From an uncultured Bacteroides sp. (lineage in GTDB: Bacteria > Bacteroidota > Bacteroidia > Bacteroidales > Bacteroidaceae): 64,000 nucleotides of DNA. A program made the translations under genes and the position numbers. The stretch covers positions 2,985,946 to 3,049,945 of the forward strand of contig NZ_OY780936.1 in NCBI RefSeq assembly GCF_963675905.1, given 5' to 3'. The notes below the pieces were generated by a model, which saw nothing but the letters and a program-made list of their open reading frames with translations, searched no databases and had not been told where the DNA came from. Positions 1-10,169 of the stretch are shown piece by piece. Position 1 is the stretch's first letter. Every line of letters begins with the position of its first letter.

Positions 1-536
1 TCAAATTTCTCGCCAATGGGTTGATATTCCAGAACATTGACTTTATTAAAGGTAACAGAAGTACCTAGCTTTTCGTTATTTTCTCGAGCTACCTTCAATG
101 CTTCATCTGAAACATCCCATGATGAGACTTTTGCCTGAGGAAGATTCTTTGCCAGAGAGATTGCAATACATCCACTCCCGGAACCAATATCCAAGATCTT
201 TGCAGAACAATCGGCATTCTCTTTAATAATTAAAGAAACAAGTTCTGCAGTCTCCGGACGAGGAATCAGGACAGCCGGAGTAACACAAAAAGTCATGCCG
301 TAGAATTCGGCACATCCTAATATATATTGAATAGGTTCGTATTTTTGAAGACGGGCAAGAATCTCATCGAGTTGTCCTGCCTGATTTGCAGATAAATTAA
401 TATCTTTGCCCATATAATAATCAAGCATATTGAAATGAAGTACTTCGGTAAAAATAATTTTCGTGAAGCCCTTTATTTCCGATTCGGGATATATGCCGGT
501 CAAAGCCTGCTTGATATGTAACTCAACTGCATGCAT
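1..536 (-). CDS. prmC: Peptide chain release factor N5-glutamine methyltransferase (partial, C-terminus beyond window)
   Basis: PrmC/HemK methylates the glutamine of the GGQ motif in release factors RF1 and RF2, using SAM. Translating the minus strand from the ATG at 536 gives an open frame of about 178 residues that runs off the window at base 1. The N-terminal helical domain is followed by IPRPETAEL and the SAM-binding DIGSGSGCIAISLA (about residues 115-128), both typical of this family. The NPPY catalytic motif would lie beyond the window, so it cannot be checked. The gene is divergent from ribD with only 34 bp between the starts, a space that must hold both promoters. Confidence 0.9.
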   Translation of the reverse strand, partial: MHAVELHIKQALTGIYPESEIKGFTKIIFTEVLHFNMLDYYMGKDINLSANQAGQLDEILARLQKYEPIQYILGCAEFYGMTFCVTPAVLIPRPETAELVSLIIKENADCSAKILDIGSGSGCIAISLAKNLPQAKVSSWDVSDEALKVARENNEKLGTSVTFNKVNVLEYQPIGEKF

Positions 537-570
537 AAATTTTGATTTGTTTGCAAAAGTAGAAAAATAA

Positions 571-1641
571 ATGGAAAACAACAGAATTTTTACACAAGAA
601 GAAATCTATATGGCTCGTTGCATAGAATTGGCCAGAAGAGGAAAATGCGAAGCTTCTCCAAACCCAATGGTAGGAGCTGTCATTGTGTGCAATGGAAAGA
701 TAATTGGCGAAGGATATCATCGAATATGCGGAGAGGCACATGCTGAAGTAAATGCAATTAATTCTGTAAAAGATAAATCCAAACTCAAAAAATCAACAAT
801 ATATGTGAGTCTGGAACCTTGCTCCCACTACGGAAAAACGCCTCCTTGTGCCGATTTAATCATAGAAAAAGGAATTCCTAAAGTTGTAATAGGATGTATA
901 GATCCTTTTGCCAAAGTAGCAGGAAGAGGTATAAAGAAGTTACAAGATGCCGGTATAGAAGTTACAGTTGGAGTTCTTGAACAAGAATGTAGCAACCTGA
1001 ACAAGAGATTTATCACATTCCATTCTAAGAAAAGACCCTATATTATATTAAAATGGGCAGAATCTTCCGACGGTTTTTTAGATGTAAAACGAACCGGAGG
1101 CCATCCTATAGCTCTTTCAACCCCCATGACCAATATGCTTGTACATAAAAGACGAGCCGAAGTTGATGCTATTATTGTAGGAACAAGAACAGCTCTTTTA
1201 GACAACCCTACGCTTAGCGTACGAAACTGGTACGGAAAGGATCCACTCAGGGTTGTAATAGACAGAACCTTAAAGATTCCCGAAAATTTCCATCTGCTGG
1301 ATGATAAAATTAAAACATGGGTCGTAACAGAAAAGGAACACATTAGCACCAGTCAAACGTGCTATAAGAAACTACCATTTACTGACGATCTTTTACCTGA
1401 ACTATTGGCAGAACTTCATAAGAATAATATCCAGTCAATCATGGTAGAAGGAGGAAGTGTGTTGTTACAATCATTTATCGATAAAAACTTATGGGATGAA
1501 GCATTTATTGAGAAATCGGCCATAATTCTGAATGATGGAATAAAGACTCCGCACATCAACGGAAAAAGACATTTTATAGATTTCCATTTTTGCGTACCAA
1601 TATTGCATTATTATAACGGAATTAATGTACCCGCGCTCTAA
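571..1641 (+). CDS. ribD: Bifunctional diaminohydroxyphosphoribosylaminopyrimidine deaminase / reductase
   Basis: RibD carries out the second and third steps of riboflavin synthesis in the cytoplasm: deamination of the pyrimidine, then NADPH-dependent reduction of the ribose. The N-terminal deaminase domain has the zinc ligands H57 in HAEVNAI and C84/C93 in PCSHYGKTPPC. The reductase domain follows from about residue 150 (RPYIILKWAESSDG, then the VGTRTALLDNP segment). The length of 356 residues is normal for the fused enzyme. It is transcribed alone, divergently from prmC; no other riboflavin gene is nearby. Confidence 0.95.
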   Translation: MENNRIFTQEEIYMARCIELARRGKCEASPNPMVGAVIVCNGKIIGEGYHRICGEAHAEVNAINSVKDKSKLKKSTIYVSLEPCSHYGKTPPCADLIIEKGIPKVVIGCIDPFAKVAGRGIKKLQDAGIEVTVGVLEQECSNLNKRFITFHSKKRPYIILKWAESSDGFLDVKRTGGHPIALSTPMTNMLVHKRRAEVDAIIVGTRTALLDNPTLSVRNWYGKDPLRVVIDRTLKIPENFHLLDDKIKTWVVTEKEHISTSQTCYKKLPFTDDLLPELLAELHKNNIQSIMVEGGSVLLQSFIDKNLWDEAFIEKSAIILNDGIKTPHINGKRHFIDFHFCVPILHYYNGINVPAL

Positions 1642-1713
1642 TAATAGAATATTTGTCGAGAAAAACACACTTATTATCTATAAATATTTATAAAACTTGC
1701 CCTGAATGTTCAA

Positions 1714-1739
1714 TTGAGAGAAAAAACTTTCTATTTTTG
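1714..1739 (+). promoter_or_regulatory. Possible promoter of the porG-like/uppS/bamA operon
   Basis: TATTTTTG at 1732-1739 fits the Bacteroides -7 consensus TAnnTTTG. A TTG at 1714-1716 sits 15 bp upstream, closer than the usual 19-21 bp, so the -33 assignment is weak. The leader before the ATG at 1851 is about 100 bases. Confidence 0.4.
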
Positions 1740-1850
1740 CAATTTGTAAATAAGCATTTTATGATCAAATATACAATAATTTGATTCAAGATGTAATTAT
1801 TGAAAAAAAACAGCGTTTTATAGGAAAATAAACTTATAAATAATGTAGGT

Positions 1851-2549
1851 ATGAAATTTATCAATAAAGCGCTCATTTTTATATTGTTAGCCTTCTTTGA
1901 CACTATATTTATTCATGCACAGGAGAATGAATATAGAATGGAAGCAGGAGGATTGCTTGGAGGTAGTTTTTATATGGGAGACGCAAATTATTCTGTCCCT
2001 TTTAAAGACTTACAATTTGCTGGAGGCGCTATGGCAAGATATGTCTTAAATCCGCACATGGCAATAAAGGCGAACTTAACAATAGGAAAAATATCCGGTA
2101 ACACGGAAGATTTTGAAAATGAATATCCTGAGGGTAAACAAGTGAGTTTCAGTCGAAACATTTATGATTTAGGCACTCAATTTGAATACAATTTCCGGGG
2201 ATATGGAATAGGCCAGGAATACAAAGGCTATAAAAGGTTTACGCCTTATATATTGGGAGGAGTTGGATTAACTTTTGCACCTGCAACAGCAAAAGATGTT
2301 TTTACAGTTAACTTTCCAATTGGTATAGGAATTAAATATAAATTTGCCAAAAGGTTAAATATAGGTTGCGAAATGACTATGAGATTTAGTTTATCTGATA
2401 ATCTGGATGTAACCAATGCGGATGGGTTAATATTAAATGATCCATACGGTATAAAAGGAAAAGGATTTAAGAATAAAGACAGTTATTCTTTTACAACAGT
2501 ATTCATTACTTACGACCTTTTTCCTAAATGCAAAAAATGTAATAATTAA
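1851..2549 (+). CDS. PorG-like outer-membrane beta-barrel protein (DUF6089 family)
   Basis: This 232-residue protein has a signal peptide ending near HAQ (residues 1-24). Alternating short strands rich in G, Y and F follow, such as [16 protein letters not shown] and [12 protein letters not shown], as expected for a small outer-membrane barrel. DUF6089 proteins sit directly upstream of uppS and bamA in many Bacteroidetes. In Porphyromonas the gene in this position is porG, a type IX secretion component. The order here (barrel protein, uppS, bamA, skp, skp) is the same, and uppS starts 8 bp after this stop. A role in T9SS is inferred from family and position only, because no other T9SS core gene lies in the window. 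Confidence 0.75.
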   Translation: MKFINKALIFILLAFFDTIFIHAQENEYRMEAGGLLGGSFYMGDANYSVPFKDLQFAGGAMARYVLNPHMAIKANLTIGKISGNTEDFENEYPEGKQVSFSRNIYDLGTQFEYNFRGYGIGQEYKGYKRFTPYILGGVGLTFAPATAKDVFTVNFPIGIGIKYKFAKRLNIGCEMTMRFSLSDNLDVTNADGLILNDPYGIKGKGFKNKDSYSFTTVFITYDLFPKCKKCNN

Positions 2550-2557
2550 AAGAATTT

Positions 2558-3289
2558 ATGCCATATAAAGAAGAAATAGATGTTAATCGGATACCCGGGC
2601 ATATCGCAATAATAATGGACGGTAATGGAAGATGGGCAAAACAACGTGGACATGAACGAAGTTTTGGACATCAGGCAGGAGCTGAGACTGTACATATTAT
2701 TACCGAAGAAGCAGCAAAGCTAGGGGTTAAGTTCCTTACTTTATATACTTTCTCAACAGAAAACTGGAATAGACCAGCCAATGAAGTATCTGCTATCATG
2801 AAACTTTTACTTGAGTCTATTGAGGAGGAGATTTTCATGAAAAACAATATTAGCTTCCGGATTATAGGTGATATGAACACATTACCGGAAGATGTGAAAA
2901 TAAGCTTGAATCATTGCATTGAAAGAACATCGGGCAATACCGGCATGTGTATGGTATTGGCTCTTAGCTACTCATCCCGATGGGAAATCACAGAAACAAC
3001 TAAACAGATTGCAAAAGAAGTACAGCAAGGGAAACTTTCCATTGATCAGATAACTGATGAATGCATTTCTTCTCATCTAACTACGTACTTTATGCCAGAC
3101 CCCGACCTGTTAATAAGAACTGGAGGAGAACTGCGCTTAAGCAATTATCTGTTGTGGCAAAGTGCTTATTCAGAACTTTATTTTTGCGATACATTCTGGC
3201 CTGATTTCAGAGAAGAAGAATTTAGAAAAGCAATTTGTGAGTATCAAAAAAGAGAACGCCGCTTCGGCAAAACTAGTGAACAAATATAA
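2558..3289 (+). CDS. uppS: Isoprenyl transferase (undecaprenyl diphosphate synthase)
   Basis: The enzyme condenses isopentenyl diphosphates in cis onto farnesyl diphosphate, giving the C55 lipid carrier for peptidoglycan and O-antigen. The first motif [14 protein letters not shown] carries the catalytic D21. Further family blocks are [20 protein letters not shown] and the C-terminal [20 protein letters not shown] followed by FWPDF. At 243 residues it has the usual length. It is tightly packed between the porG-like gene and bamA, so synthesis of the lipid carrier is coupled to outer-membrane assembly genes. Confidence 0.96.
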   Translation: MPYKEEIDVNRIPGHIAIIMDGNGRWAKQRGHERSFGHQAGAETVHIITEEAAKLGVKFLTLYTFSTENWNRPANEVSAIMKLLLESIEEEIFMKNNISFRIIGDMNTLPEDVKISLNHCIERTSGNTGMCMVLALSYSSRWEITETTKQIAKEVQQGKLSIDQITDECISSHLTTYFMPDPDLLIRTGGELRLSNYLLWQSAYSELYFCDTFWPDFREEEFRKAICEYQKRERRFGKTSEQI

Positions 3290-3299
3290 AATAAATAAA

Positions 3300-5918
3300 A
3301 TGCATTATCGTATTTCCCGAATACTACTATTTATCAGCCTGTTTTTCTTTACACTATCAGGCTTTGCACAAGAAAAAAGCAATTCAGAGAAGTCTGACAA
3401 GCCAGTTATTCTTTATTCAGCGACTCCGAAAAAATATGAGATTGGAGGAATAACCGTTTCAGGTGTTAAAGATCAGGAGGATTTCTTACTCATAGGTTTA
3501 TCCGGTCTGTCTGTCGGACAAGTTGTTTCTGTTCCTGGTGACGAAATTACACAAGCCGTCAAACGATATATGCGGCATGGGCTTTTCTCTGATGTTCATA
3601 TATATGCTACAAAAATAGAAGGCGATAAAGTTTATTTGGAAATAGCGCTGAAACAACGTCCTCGTATATCGGATATTCATTACCATGGAATTAAAAAATC
3701 AGATAGAGAAGATCTGGAAGCTAAGTTAGGATTGGCAAAGGGAAGTCAAATTACTCCGAATCTGGTTGACCGTGCAAAAACCATAATCAAAAGACACTTT
3801 GACGAAAAGGGATTCAAAAATGCAGAAGTTGTTATTATTCAACGAGATGACATATCAGATGAAAACAAAGTAATTGTTGACGTCAACATTGACAAAAAAG
3901 ATAAAGTAAAAGTTCACAAAATAACAATCGAAGGGAATTTAGCGATTAAAGCCAGCAAGCTGAAACGCGTAATGAAAAAGACAAACGAAAAAGGCAAAAT
4001 TCTGAACCTTTTCCGTACAAAGAAGTTTGTAAACGAAAAATATGAGGAGGATAAACAACTTATCATTGACAAATACAACGAATTGGGATATCGTGATGCA
4101 CGTATTGTTGTTGACAGTGTTGCTCCGTATGATGATAAAAGTGTAGACATATATATTAAACTGGCAGAGGGAGATAAATATTATCTGAGAAACGTAACCT
4201 GGGTAGGTAACACTCTATACACAACTGATTACTTAAACTTCTTACTTCGCATGAAGAAAGGAGATGTTTACAACCAGAAATTACTTGGAGAACGCACTTC
4301 ATCAGATGATGATGCTATCGGTAACTTGTACTATAATAATGGTTATCTTTTTTATAGACTTGACCCTGTAGAAGTTAACGTTGACAACGATTCAATTGAC
4401 CTTGAAATGAGAATCTATGAAGGCCGCCAAGCTACACTGAACAAAATTAAGATTAATGGTAACGACCGTTTATATGAAAATGTTGTTCGTCGTGAACTTC
4501 GTACTAAACCAGGACAATTATTCAGCAAAGAAGACCTTGAAAGATCTATGCGTGAAATTTCTCAGATGGGGCATTTCAACCCTGAGAATATCAAACCAGA
4601 CATCCAACCAGACGAAGCTAACGGAACTGTAGATATTGCTTACAATCTGGAATCTAAAGCTAACGATCAGGTGGAATTCTCTGCGGGTTGGGGACAAACT
4701 GGGGTAATCGGTAAATTAAGTCTGAAGTTTACAAACTTCTCTATAGCAAACTTATTCCATCCAGGAGAAAACTATAGAGGTATTCTTCCTCAAGGTGATG
4801 GACAGACTTTAACAGTCAGTGGACAAACTAATGGTAGTTACTATCAGTCATACAGTTTATCATTCTTTGATCCTTGGTTTGGAGGAAAGCGTCCTAACTC
4901 ATTCTCTGTTTCAGCTTTCTATTCAAAACAGACTGATATAAATAGCCGCTATTACAGTTCTCTTTATTCAAACAGCTACTACAACAATATGTATAGTGGA
5001 TATGGAGGATATGGTAATTACGATTATGCTAACACAAAGAACATGTATGATAAGAGCAAATCTATCCAGATGTTTGGCCTTTCAGCAGGTTGGGGAAAGC
5101 GTTTAAGATGGCCTGATGACTATTTCACTCTATCTGCAGAATTATCATATCAGAAATATATTCTTTCGGATTGGCAATACTTCCCTGTTACAAATGGTAA
5201 TTGTAACAACATCAGCATGAAAATTGCTCTTGCAAGAAGTTCTTCCGATAGCCCTATTTATCCACGTCGTGGTTCTGAATTCTCTTTGTCTGTACAGTTT
5301 ACGCCTCCTTATTCTACGTTTGATGGAATAGACTACAGTGCATACAACACAAGCAACCAGAAAGACATGAACAAAATGCACAAGTGGATAGAGTATCATA
5401 AGTGGAGCTTTAAATCAAAAACTTATACTGCACTAACAGACGGTGTAAAATGTCCGGTCTTAATGACCAGAGCCGATTTTGGATTCTTAGGTCACTATAA
5501 CAGCAATAAAAAATCACCTTTTGAAACATACGATATGGGAGGTGACGGTATGACTGGATATTCTTCATACGCAACAGAAAGTGTAGCGCTACGTGGATAC
5601 GAAAACAACGCACTTACCCCTACAGGATTGGCAGGTTATGCTTATACACGTTTTGGTCTTGAGTTGAGATATCCGTTGATGTTGCAATCATCAACCAGTA
5701 TCTATGCTCTAAGTTTTGTTGAAGCTGGTAATGCATGGCACGATGTGAAGAATTTCAATGCGTTTGATCTGAAACGCTCTGCAGGTGTCGGAGTCCGTAT
5801 CTTCTTACCTATGATTGGTATGATGGGTATTGACTGGGCTTACGGATTCGATAAAGTATTTGGTTCAAAACAATATGGAGGCAGCCAGTTCCACTTTATC
5901 TTAGGACAGGAATTCTAA
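3300..5918 (+). CDS. bamA: Outer-membrane protein assembly factor BamA
   Basis: BamA is the central barrel of the BAM complex, which folds and inserts beta-barrel proteins into the outer membrane. The frame is open upstream to 3162, but the ATG at 3300 lies 10 bp after uppS and gives a clear signal peptide (MHYRISRILLF...GFAQ), so it is the chosen start (872 residues). POTRA repeats fill about residues 30-420. A 16-strand-type barrel follows, with DPWFGGKRPNS and the late VRGF-like segment VALRGYENN. The C-terminus is the Phe of LGQEF, as usual for a barrel substrate. A Y/G-rich insert (YSNSYYNNMYSGYGGYGNY) lies in a probable extracellular loop. Confidence 0.95.
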   Translation: MHYRISRILLFISLFFFTLSGFAQEKSNSEKSDKPVILYSATPKKYEIGGITVSGVKDQEDFLLIGLSGLSVGQVVSVPGDEITQAVKRYMRHGLFSDVHIYATKIEGDKVYLEIALKQRPRISDIHYHGIKKSDREDLEAKLGLAKGSQITPNLVDRAKTIIKRHFDEKGFKNAEVVIIQRDDISDENKVIVDVNIDKKDKVKVHKITIEGNLAIKASKLKRVMKKTNEKGKILNLFRTKKFVNEKYEEDKQLIIDKYNELGYRDARIVVDSVAPYDDKSVDIYIKLAEGDKYYLRNVTWVGNTLYTTDYLNFLLRMKKGDVYNQKLLGERTSSDDDAIGNLYYNNGYLFYRLDPVEVNVDNDSIDLEMRIYEGRQATLNKIKINGNDRLYENVVRRELRTKPGQLFSKEDLERSMREISQMGHFNPENIKPDIQPDEANGTVDIAYNLESKANDQVEFSAGWGQTGVIGKLSLKFTNFSIANLFHPGENYRGILPQGDGQTLTVSGQTNGSYYQSYSLSFFDPWFGGKRPNSFSVSAFYSKQTDINSRYYSSLYSNSYYNNMYSGYGGYGNYDYANTKNMYDKSKSIQMFGLSAGWGKRLRWPDDYFTLSAELSYQKYILSDWQYFPVTNGNCNNISMKIALARSSSDSPIYPRRGSEFSLSVQFTPPYSTFDGIDYSAYNTSNQKDMNKMHKWIEYHKWSFKSKTYTALTDGVKCPVLMTRADFGFLGHYNSNKKSPFETYDMGGDGMTGYSSYATESVALRGYENNALTPTGLAGYAYTRFGLELRYPLMLQSSTSIYALSFVEAGNAWHDVKNFNAFDLKRSAGVGVRIFLPMIGMMGIDWAYGFDKVFGSKQYGGSQFHFILGQEF

Positions 5919-5944
5919 TTAATTAATATTAAAACCGAAAAGTT

Positions 5945-6460
5945 ATGAAAAAGTCTATTCTTTTTTCGATGCTGTTATTCGCCTTTTCAATAGCTGCTAA
6001 TGCACAAAGATTTGCTTTGATTGACATGGAATATATTTTAAAGAATATCCCAGCCTATGAAAGAGCTAACGAACAATTAAATCAGATTTCTAAGAAGTGG
6101 CAAAGTGAAGTTGAGACTTTAACTAATGAAGCTCAAAAATTATATAAAAACTATCAATCAGAAGCTGTATTTCTTTCCGAAGAACAAAAAACCAAGAAAG
6201 AAAATGAGATTGTAGAGAAAGAAAAAGCTGCCGGAGAACTGAAACGTAAATATTTTGGTCCTGAAGGTGACTTGTTTAAAAAGCGTGAAAGTTTAATAAA
6301 ACCTATTCAAGATGAGATCTACAATGCGGTTAAAGCAATAGCTGAAACCAAAGGTTATTCCGCTATTATTGACAGGGCATCAGCTTCTAGTATTATATTT
6401 GCATCACCACAAATAGATATTAGCAATGATGTTCTTACAAAATTAGGATATTCAAATTAA
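5945..6460 (+). CDS. Periplasmic chaperone, OmpH/Skp family (copy 1)
   Basis: Skp-type chaperones hold unfolded outer-membrane proteins in the periplasm on their way to BamA. The 171-residue protein has a signal peptide ending ANAQ, then the family start RFALIDMEYILKNIPAYE. A long charged helical arm covers about residues 50-120 (QKLYKNYQSEAVFLSEEQKTKK), and the short C-terminal strand region carries GYSAIIDRA. It lies 26 bp after bamA and 54 bp before a second copy, so the two probably share one transcript. The paralogues have diverged, and one may be more specialised. Confidence 0.92.
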   Translation: MKKSILFSMLLFAFSIAANAQRFALIDMEYILKNIPAYERANEQLNQISKKWQSEVETLTNEAQKLYKNYQSEAVFLSEEQKTKKENEIVEKEKAAGELKRKYFGPEGDLFKKRESLIKPIQDEIYNAVKAIAETKGYSAIIDRASASSIIFASPQIDISNDVLTKLGYSN

Positions 6461-6514
6461 TTTCATACATTTGCACCCAGTATTAAACTGTAATCATTAA
6501 TAAAAAATAGAATT

Positions 6515-7027
6515 ATGCTTAAAAAAATTGCCTTACTATTATTGTTAGCTCTTCCTCTTGGAGCTTCTGCTCAAACTTTCAAGTTTGGACACATGAAATT
6601 CGCTGATATTATTACTATTATGCCTGAGTATATTAAAGCACAGGCTGATTTGCAGGCACTGCAAAAACAATATACCACAGAGATTAAAAGAACTTCTGAC
6701 GAATTTAACAAGAAATATGCTGAATTTGTAGCAGCAAAGGATACATTGCCACAAAACATTTCTGAAAGAAGACAAAAAGAATTGCAGGATATGGCTCAAA
6801 GAGGTCAGGAATACGAACAACAAGCTCAACAAGAATTGCAAAAGGCTCAGGAAGAAAAAACTGCTCCTATCTTTAAGAAACTGGAAGATGCAATAGCTGC
6901 AGTAGGACAAGCTGAAGGATATACTTATATCTTTGATGTAAGCAACAAAACAACTATTCCTTTCTTTAACGAAAAAGTAAGTATCGACGTTACTCCAGCT
7001 ATCAAAGCTAAATTAGGAATTAAATAA
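6515..7027 (+). CDS. Periplasmic chaperone, OmpH/Skp family (copy 2)
   Basis: This is the second Skp-like chaperone of the bamA operon, 170 residues, with signal peptide ending ASAQ. The family start TFKFGHMKFADIITIMPEY is followed by a coiled-coil arm very rich in Q, E and K (about residues 45-115) and the closing block GYTYIFDVSNKT. It differs from its neighbour along its whole length, so the duplication is old; two adjacent skp genes after bamA are common in Bacteroidetes. A strong hairpin terminator follows directly at 7051. Confidence 0.92.
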   Translation: MLKKIALLLLLALPLGASAQTFKFGHMKFADIITIMPEYIKAQADLQALQKQYTTEIKRTSDEFNKKYAEFVAAKDTLPQNISERRQKELQDMAQRGQEYEQQAQQELQKAQEEKTAPIFKKLEDAIAAVGQAEGYTYIFDVSNKTTIPFFNEKVSIDVTPAIKAKLGIK

Positions 7028-7050
7028 TAATTCATAGATATTACGAAATT

Positions 7051-7082
7051 AAAAAGGATGATAATAATATCATCCTTTTTCT
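7051..7082 (+). terminator. Intrinsic terminator after the bamA-skp operon
   Basis: The arms AAAAAGGATGAT and ATCATCCTTTTT form a 12-bp stem with a six-base AT loop. The right arm ends in a T run, as in a rho-independent terminator. It lies 23 bp after the second skp stop and ahead of murI. Confidence 0.85.
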
Positions 7083-7117
7083 ATATAATAGAATATAGTC
7101 TTTTAATATAAAGCCAG

Positions 7118-7960
7118 ATGGAAAAAGAATTATCAAAAACAGCAGGTGCAATCGGAGTATTCGACTCGGGATATGGTGGATTAACTATTTTAAATCAAAT
7201 CAGACAGGCTCTACCTGAATACGATTATATCTATCTGGGCGATAATGCAAGAACCCCTTATGGTACACGTTCTTTTGAAATCGTGTATGAGTTCACACTA
7301 CAAGCCGTAAACAAACTCTTTGAGATGGGATGTCATCTGGTTATACTTGCCTGCAACACAGCGTCGGCAAAAGCTCTCAGAAGCATCCAAATCAACGATT
7401 TGCCCAACATAGATCCTAATCGTAGAGTCTTGGGGGTTATTCGTCCAACAGTAGAATCTATTGGAAGTATAACTCAATCTAAACATGTAGGAGTATTGGC
7501 AACTTCTGGCACAATAAACTCCGGCTCTTATCCTTTAGAAATTCATAAACTCTATCCAGACATAGTTGTTAGTGGTGAAGCTTGCCCTATGTGGGTTCCA
7601 TTAGTAGAAAATAAAGAGTACGATTCTCCTGGAGCAGATTACTTTGTAAAGAAGCATATTGATAATCTAATTAAAAAAGATTCCGAAATTGACACCATCA
7701 TCTTAGGATGCACTCATTATCCTCTTCTTTTAACAAAAATCAATCAATTCTTACCAAAAGGAATCACAGTTGTATCTCAAGGTGAATATGTTGCTGAAAG
7801 TCTAAAAAGTTATTTAAGAAGACACCCTGAAATGGATAGTCTTTGCACAAAGAACGGAAGATGTAAATTCATGACCACGGAATCAGAAACAAAATTTTCA
7901 GAGTCGGCTTCAGCATTTCTTAAACAGAAAATATCCGTAGAAAAGACTGTAATTGAATAG
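7118..7960 (+). CDS. murI: Glutamate racemase
   Basis: MurI interconverts L- and D-glutamate, supplying D-Glu for peptidoglycan. The sequence has the N-terminal GVFDSGYGGLTI (D16, S17) and the two catalytic cysteines: C79 in ACNTAS and C198 in GCTHYPLL. The length of 280 residues is normal. It follows the terminator of the bamA operon; cell-wall and envelope genes lie side by side here but are probably transcribed separately. Confidence 0.95.
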   Translation: MEKELSKTAGAIGVFDSGYGGLTILNQIRQALPEYDYIYLGDNARTPYGTRSFEIVYEFTLQAVNKLFEMGCHLVILACNTASAKALRSIQINDLPNIDPNRRVLGVIRPTVESIGSITQSKHVGVLATSGTINSGSYPLEIHKLYPDIVVSGEACPMWVPLVENKEYDSPGADYFVKKHIDNLIKKDSEIDTIILGCTHYPLLLTKINQFLPKGITVVSQGEYVAESLKSYLRRHPEMDSLCTKNGRCKFMTTESETKFSESASAFLKQKISVEKTVIE

Positions 7961-8054
7961 TTTAGCATTAATTAATATAAATATATACCCACAACAATTG
8001 TAACTTAAAATAATTTAATATTGAAAAATGTTTTCATGTAACAATAAAATAACA

Positions 8055-8062
8055 TATCTTTG
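8055..8062 (+). promoter_or_regulatory. Bacteroides-type -7 promoter element
   Basis: TATCTTTG matches the TAnnTTTG -7 consensus and lies 40 bp before the ATG at 8103. No clear TTTG lies at the -33 distance, only a T-rich stretch. Confidence 0.5.
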
Positions 8063-8102
8063 ACCTAACTATAAATTTACATACTGAATAATACAGAAAA
8101 AA

Positions 8103-10163
8103 ATGTCAAAGATTACCCCACTCAAAAAGCGAGGAGCAACCTTCTTTATTTTTATTTTCTTACTTGTTTTTAATTACACAAACTGTTACAGTGACACAAT
8201 TGTTCCGAAATTAGATTCAAAAACGGGCTCATCCGTTGGATGGACGTTGAACAAATTACCAATAAGAAACGGTTACTGGTTCATGAATAGCAGTGATTCA
8301 TATGCAGAGACAACACTATTTTATGACCTCTCTTGCTTTTCTGAAATCTCAATTGAATCTACTATCGGTTTTTATTATGATTACAATTATTCTTCCACTA
8401 AGATCGAAATTTCCGAGGACGGAATAAACTGGACGTTACTACAGAAAAATCCATTCGCATCATCCTCAACTGGCAATATATCCACATTTACAAATACGCT
8501 CTCTTATAAGCATGCAAAAATAAGACTAAGCGCTATAAACGCAAATGCTGATGCCGGAGCAAGATTATACAGTATTGAAATAACAGGAACAGCAAAATTC
8601 ATCTCCACCCCAAAAACAAATGTTGCCAACAAAATAACGAATTCATCTTTTACCGCTAATTGGAATAATTGCGATAATGCAACTGATTACATACTTAATG
8701 TGTATAACAAAACAGCTGGCAATTATGAAAAAACAATATTAAACGAGGATTTCAAAGAACAAGTTATATATAATGAATATATAGATTCTAAACTGACAAC
8801 ATATCTACCAGGTTGGGGTGGTAATCTTACATTGGTAGTAGCATCAGATTATGAAACAAACAAGTTTTTAAAAATAGGGACATTAAAAGCTGCAGGATAT
8901 ATTCAAACTCCAGCGCTTAATTTATCAGGAAACAACGGAAAATTTGAGATTAGTTTTGATATAGGATCAGCCAATGCCTCCTCAGCTTCTATTAATTTAT
9001 ATGTAAACAACGTTCCAAAGAACCTAATAAAAATAAATGGATCTAACCAGGTTGCAAATCAGCACATTAACTATACTCTTACAGATGGTACTGAGAACTG
9101 CATTATAAAAATCGAAGGTGCAAAAGAAAATTATTACGCCTTTGTAATAGACAACATAAAAATAACACAAGTTCTTGATAGTATAGAAACTTCAATTCCG
9201 GGCTTTCCTAAACAAGTTGGAAACACAACATCATACTCTATTGATGGTCTTAGTCAAAACACGAACTATTATTATACAGTAAAAGCAACTAATGGATATA
9301 TAACCACAAATGAATCTGAAGCTGTATGTATAAAAACACTTCCCGAAGACCAAAATACAGTTGAAGCAGATGAAGTGAAAATATACAATGACGAAACTAT
9401 AAATGGAGACCTACGTATATTTGACGGAGCTAAAATAAATGGGAAAGTTACTGTTAAAGGAGAAATATCTTATGTTTGCAAATTCACACCAAGCAAATGG
9501 CATAGCTTTTCTCTCCCATTTATTCCAAAAGTCGTAGGAGGCTATATTAATGGAATAGCATACGCTTTAAGGCCAAACCATGACTATTTTCTAAAAAGCT
9601 ATCAAAATGAGAAGTTTGTCAATAGCACATTCAATGGCAGCGGATATATAATAAAAGTCTTACCCAATATTGATAATGGAGAACTATTTTTCTTTTCTGA
9701 TAAAGGAATAACACTCAATGAAAACAATAATATCTATTCAATAAACAATGGGTATACACACTTAGGCAATCCGTATACATACAGTCTCAGCCCAAAAGAA
9801 CTTGTTTCCGCAGACAAATATTACTGTCTGAAAAACAATAAATTCGTTGAAAGTGATGAAGATCTACTGCCATTTCAATCATTCATCGTCTATAAAGGAA
9901 CAAAGCTTAACCAAACATCATACGAGATTTCAATCGAACCCGAAAGTGTTGGCATCTCAACAGCTAAAGCTAAAGAAATAAAAACTTGGCAGAACGAAGG
10001 AAACTTGTGGATTACAGGCACCGAAGATGAAATTAACATCTATTCTTCTCAGGGTAAGCTTGTTTATACAGGATATAATGATGGGAAAACACCAATACAA
10101 CTTCTTCCAGGAATATATTTAATAAGAACAAAAGATTTAAGTACCAAAATAATTATCAAATAA
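8103..10163 (+). CDS. Large exported protein with fibronectin-III-like regions and a T9SS type A-like C-terminal sorting domain
   Basis: This 686-residue protein has an N-terminal membrane segment (FFIFIFLLVFNYTNCYS) acting as signal peptide. A beta-rich region with SCFSEISIESTIGF and WTLLQKNPF resembles discoidin/jelly-roll modules. Fibronectin-III-like stretches (FTANWNNCDNATDYILNV about residue 180; NYYYTVKATNG about 390) follow. The last roughly 75 residues (INIYSSQGKLVYTG, then LLPGIYLIRTKD and a basic end) have the form of type IX secretion type A sorting domains. The ligand or substrate is not evident. It forms a pair with the PxDGG-tailed protein 6 bp downstream. Confidence 0.7.
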   Translation: MSKITPLKKRGATFFIFIFLLVFNYTNCYSDTIVPKLDSKTGSSVGWTLNKLPIRNGYWFMNSSDSYAETTLFYDLSCFSEISIESTIGFYYDYNYSSTKIEISEDGINWTLLQKNPFASSSTGNISTFTNTLSYKHAKIRLSAINANADAGARLYSIEITGTAKFISTPKTNVANKITNSSFTANWNNCDNATDYILNVYNKTAGNYEKTILNEDFKEQVIYNEYIDSKLTTYLPGWGGNLTLVVASDYETNKFLKIGTLKAAGYIQTPALNLSGNNGKFEISFDIGSANASSASINLYVNNVPKNLIKINGSNQVANQHINYTLTDGTENCIIKIEGAKENYYAFVIDNIKITQVLDSIETSIPGFPKQVGNTTSYSIDGLSQNTNYYYTVKATNGYITTNESEAVCIKTLPEDQNTVEADEVKIYNDETINGDLRIFDGAKINGKVTVKGEISYVCKFTPSKWHSFSLPFIPKVVGGYINGIAYALRPNHDYFLKSYQNEKFVNSTFNGSGYIIKVLPNIDNGELFFFSDKGITLNENNNIYSINNGYTHLGNPYTYSLSPKELVSADKYYCLKNNKFVESDEDLLPFQSFIVYKGTKLNQTSYEISIEPESVGISTAKAKEIKTWQNEGNLWITGTEDEINIYSSQGKLVYTGYNDGKTPIQLLPGIYLIRTKDLSTKIIIK

Positions 10164-10169
10164 CAATTT

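Noticed and set aside
3162..3299. N-terminal extension of BamA by 46 residues
   Set aside because: It overlaps uppS in another frame and would bury the signal peptide that begins at 3300.
6545..6910. Minus-strand ORF opposite the second skp gene
   Set aside because: Its Ser/Leu/Phe-rich sequence is the usual shadow of a Lys/Glu/Gln-rich coiled-coil gene.
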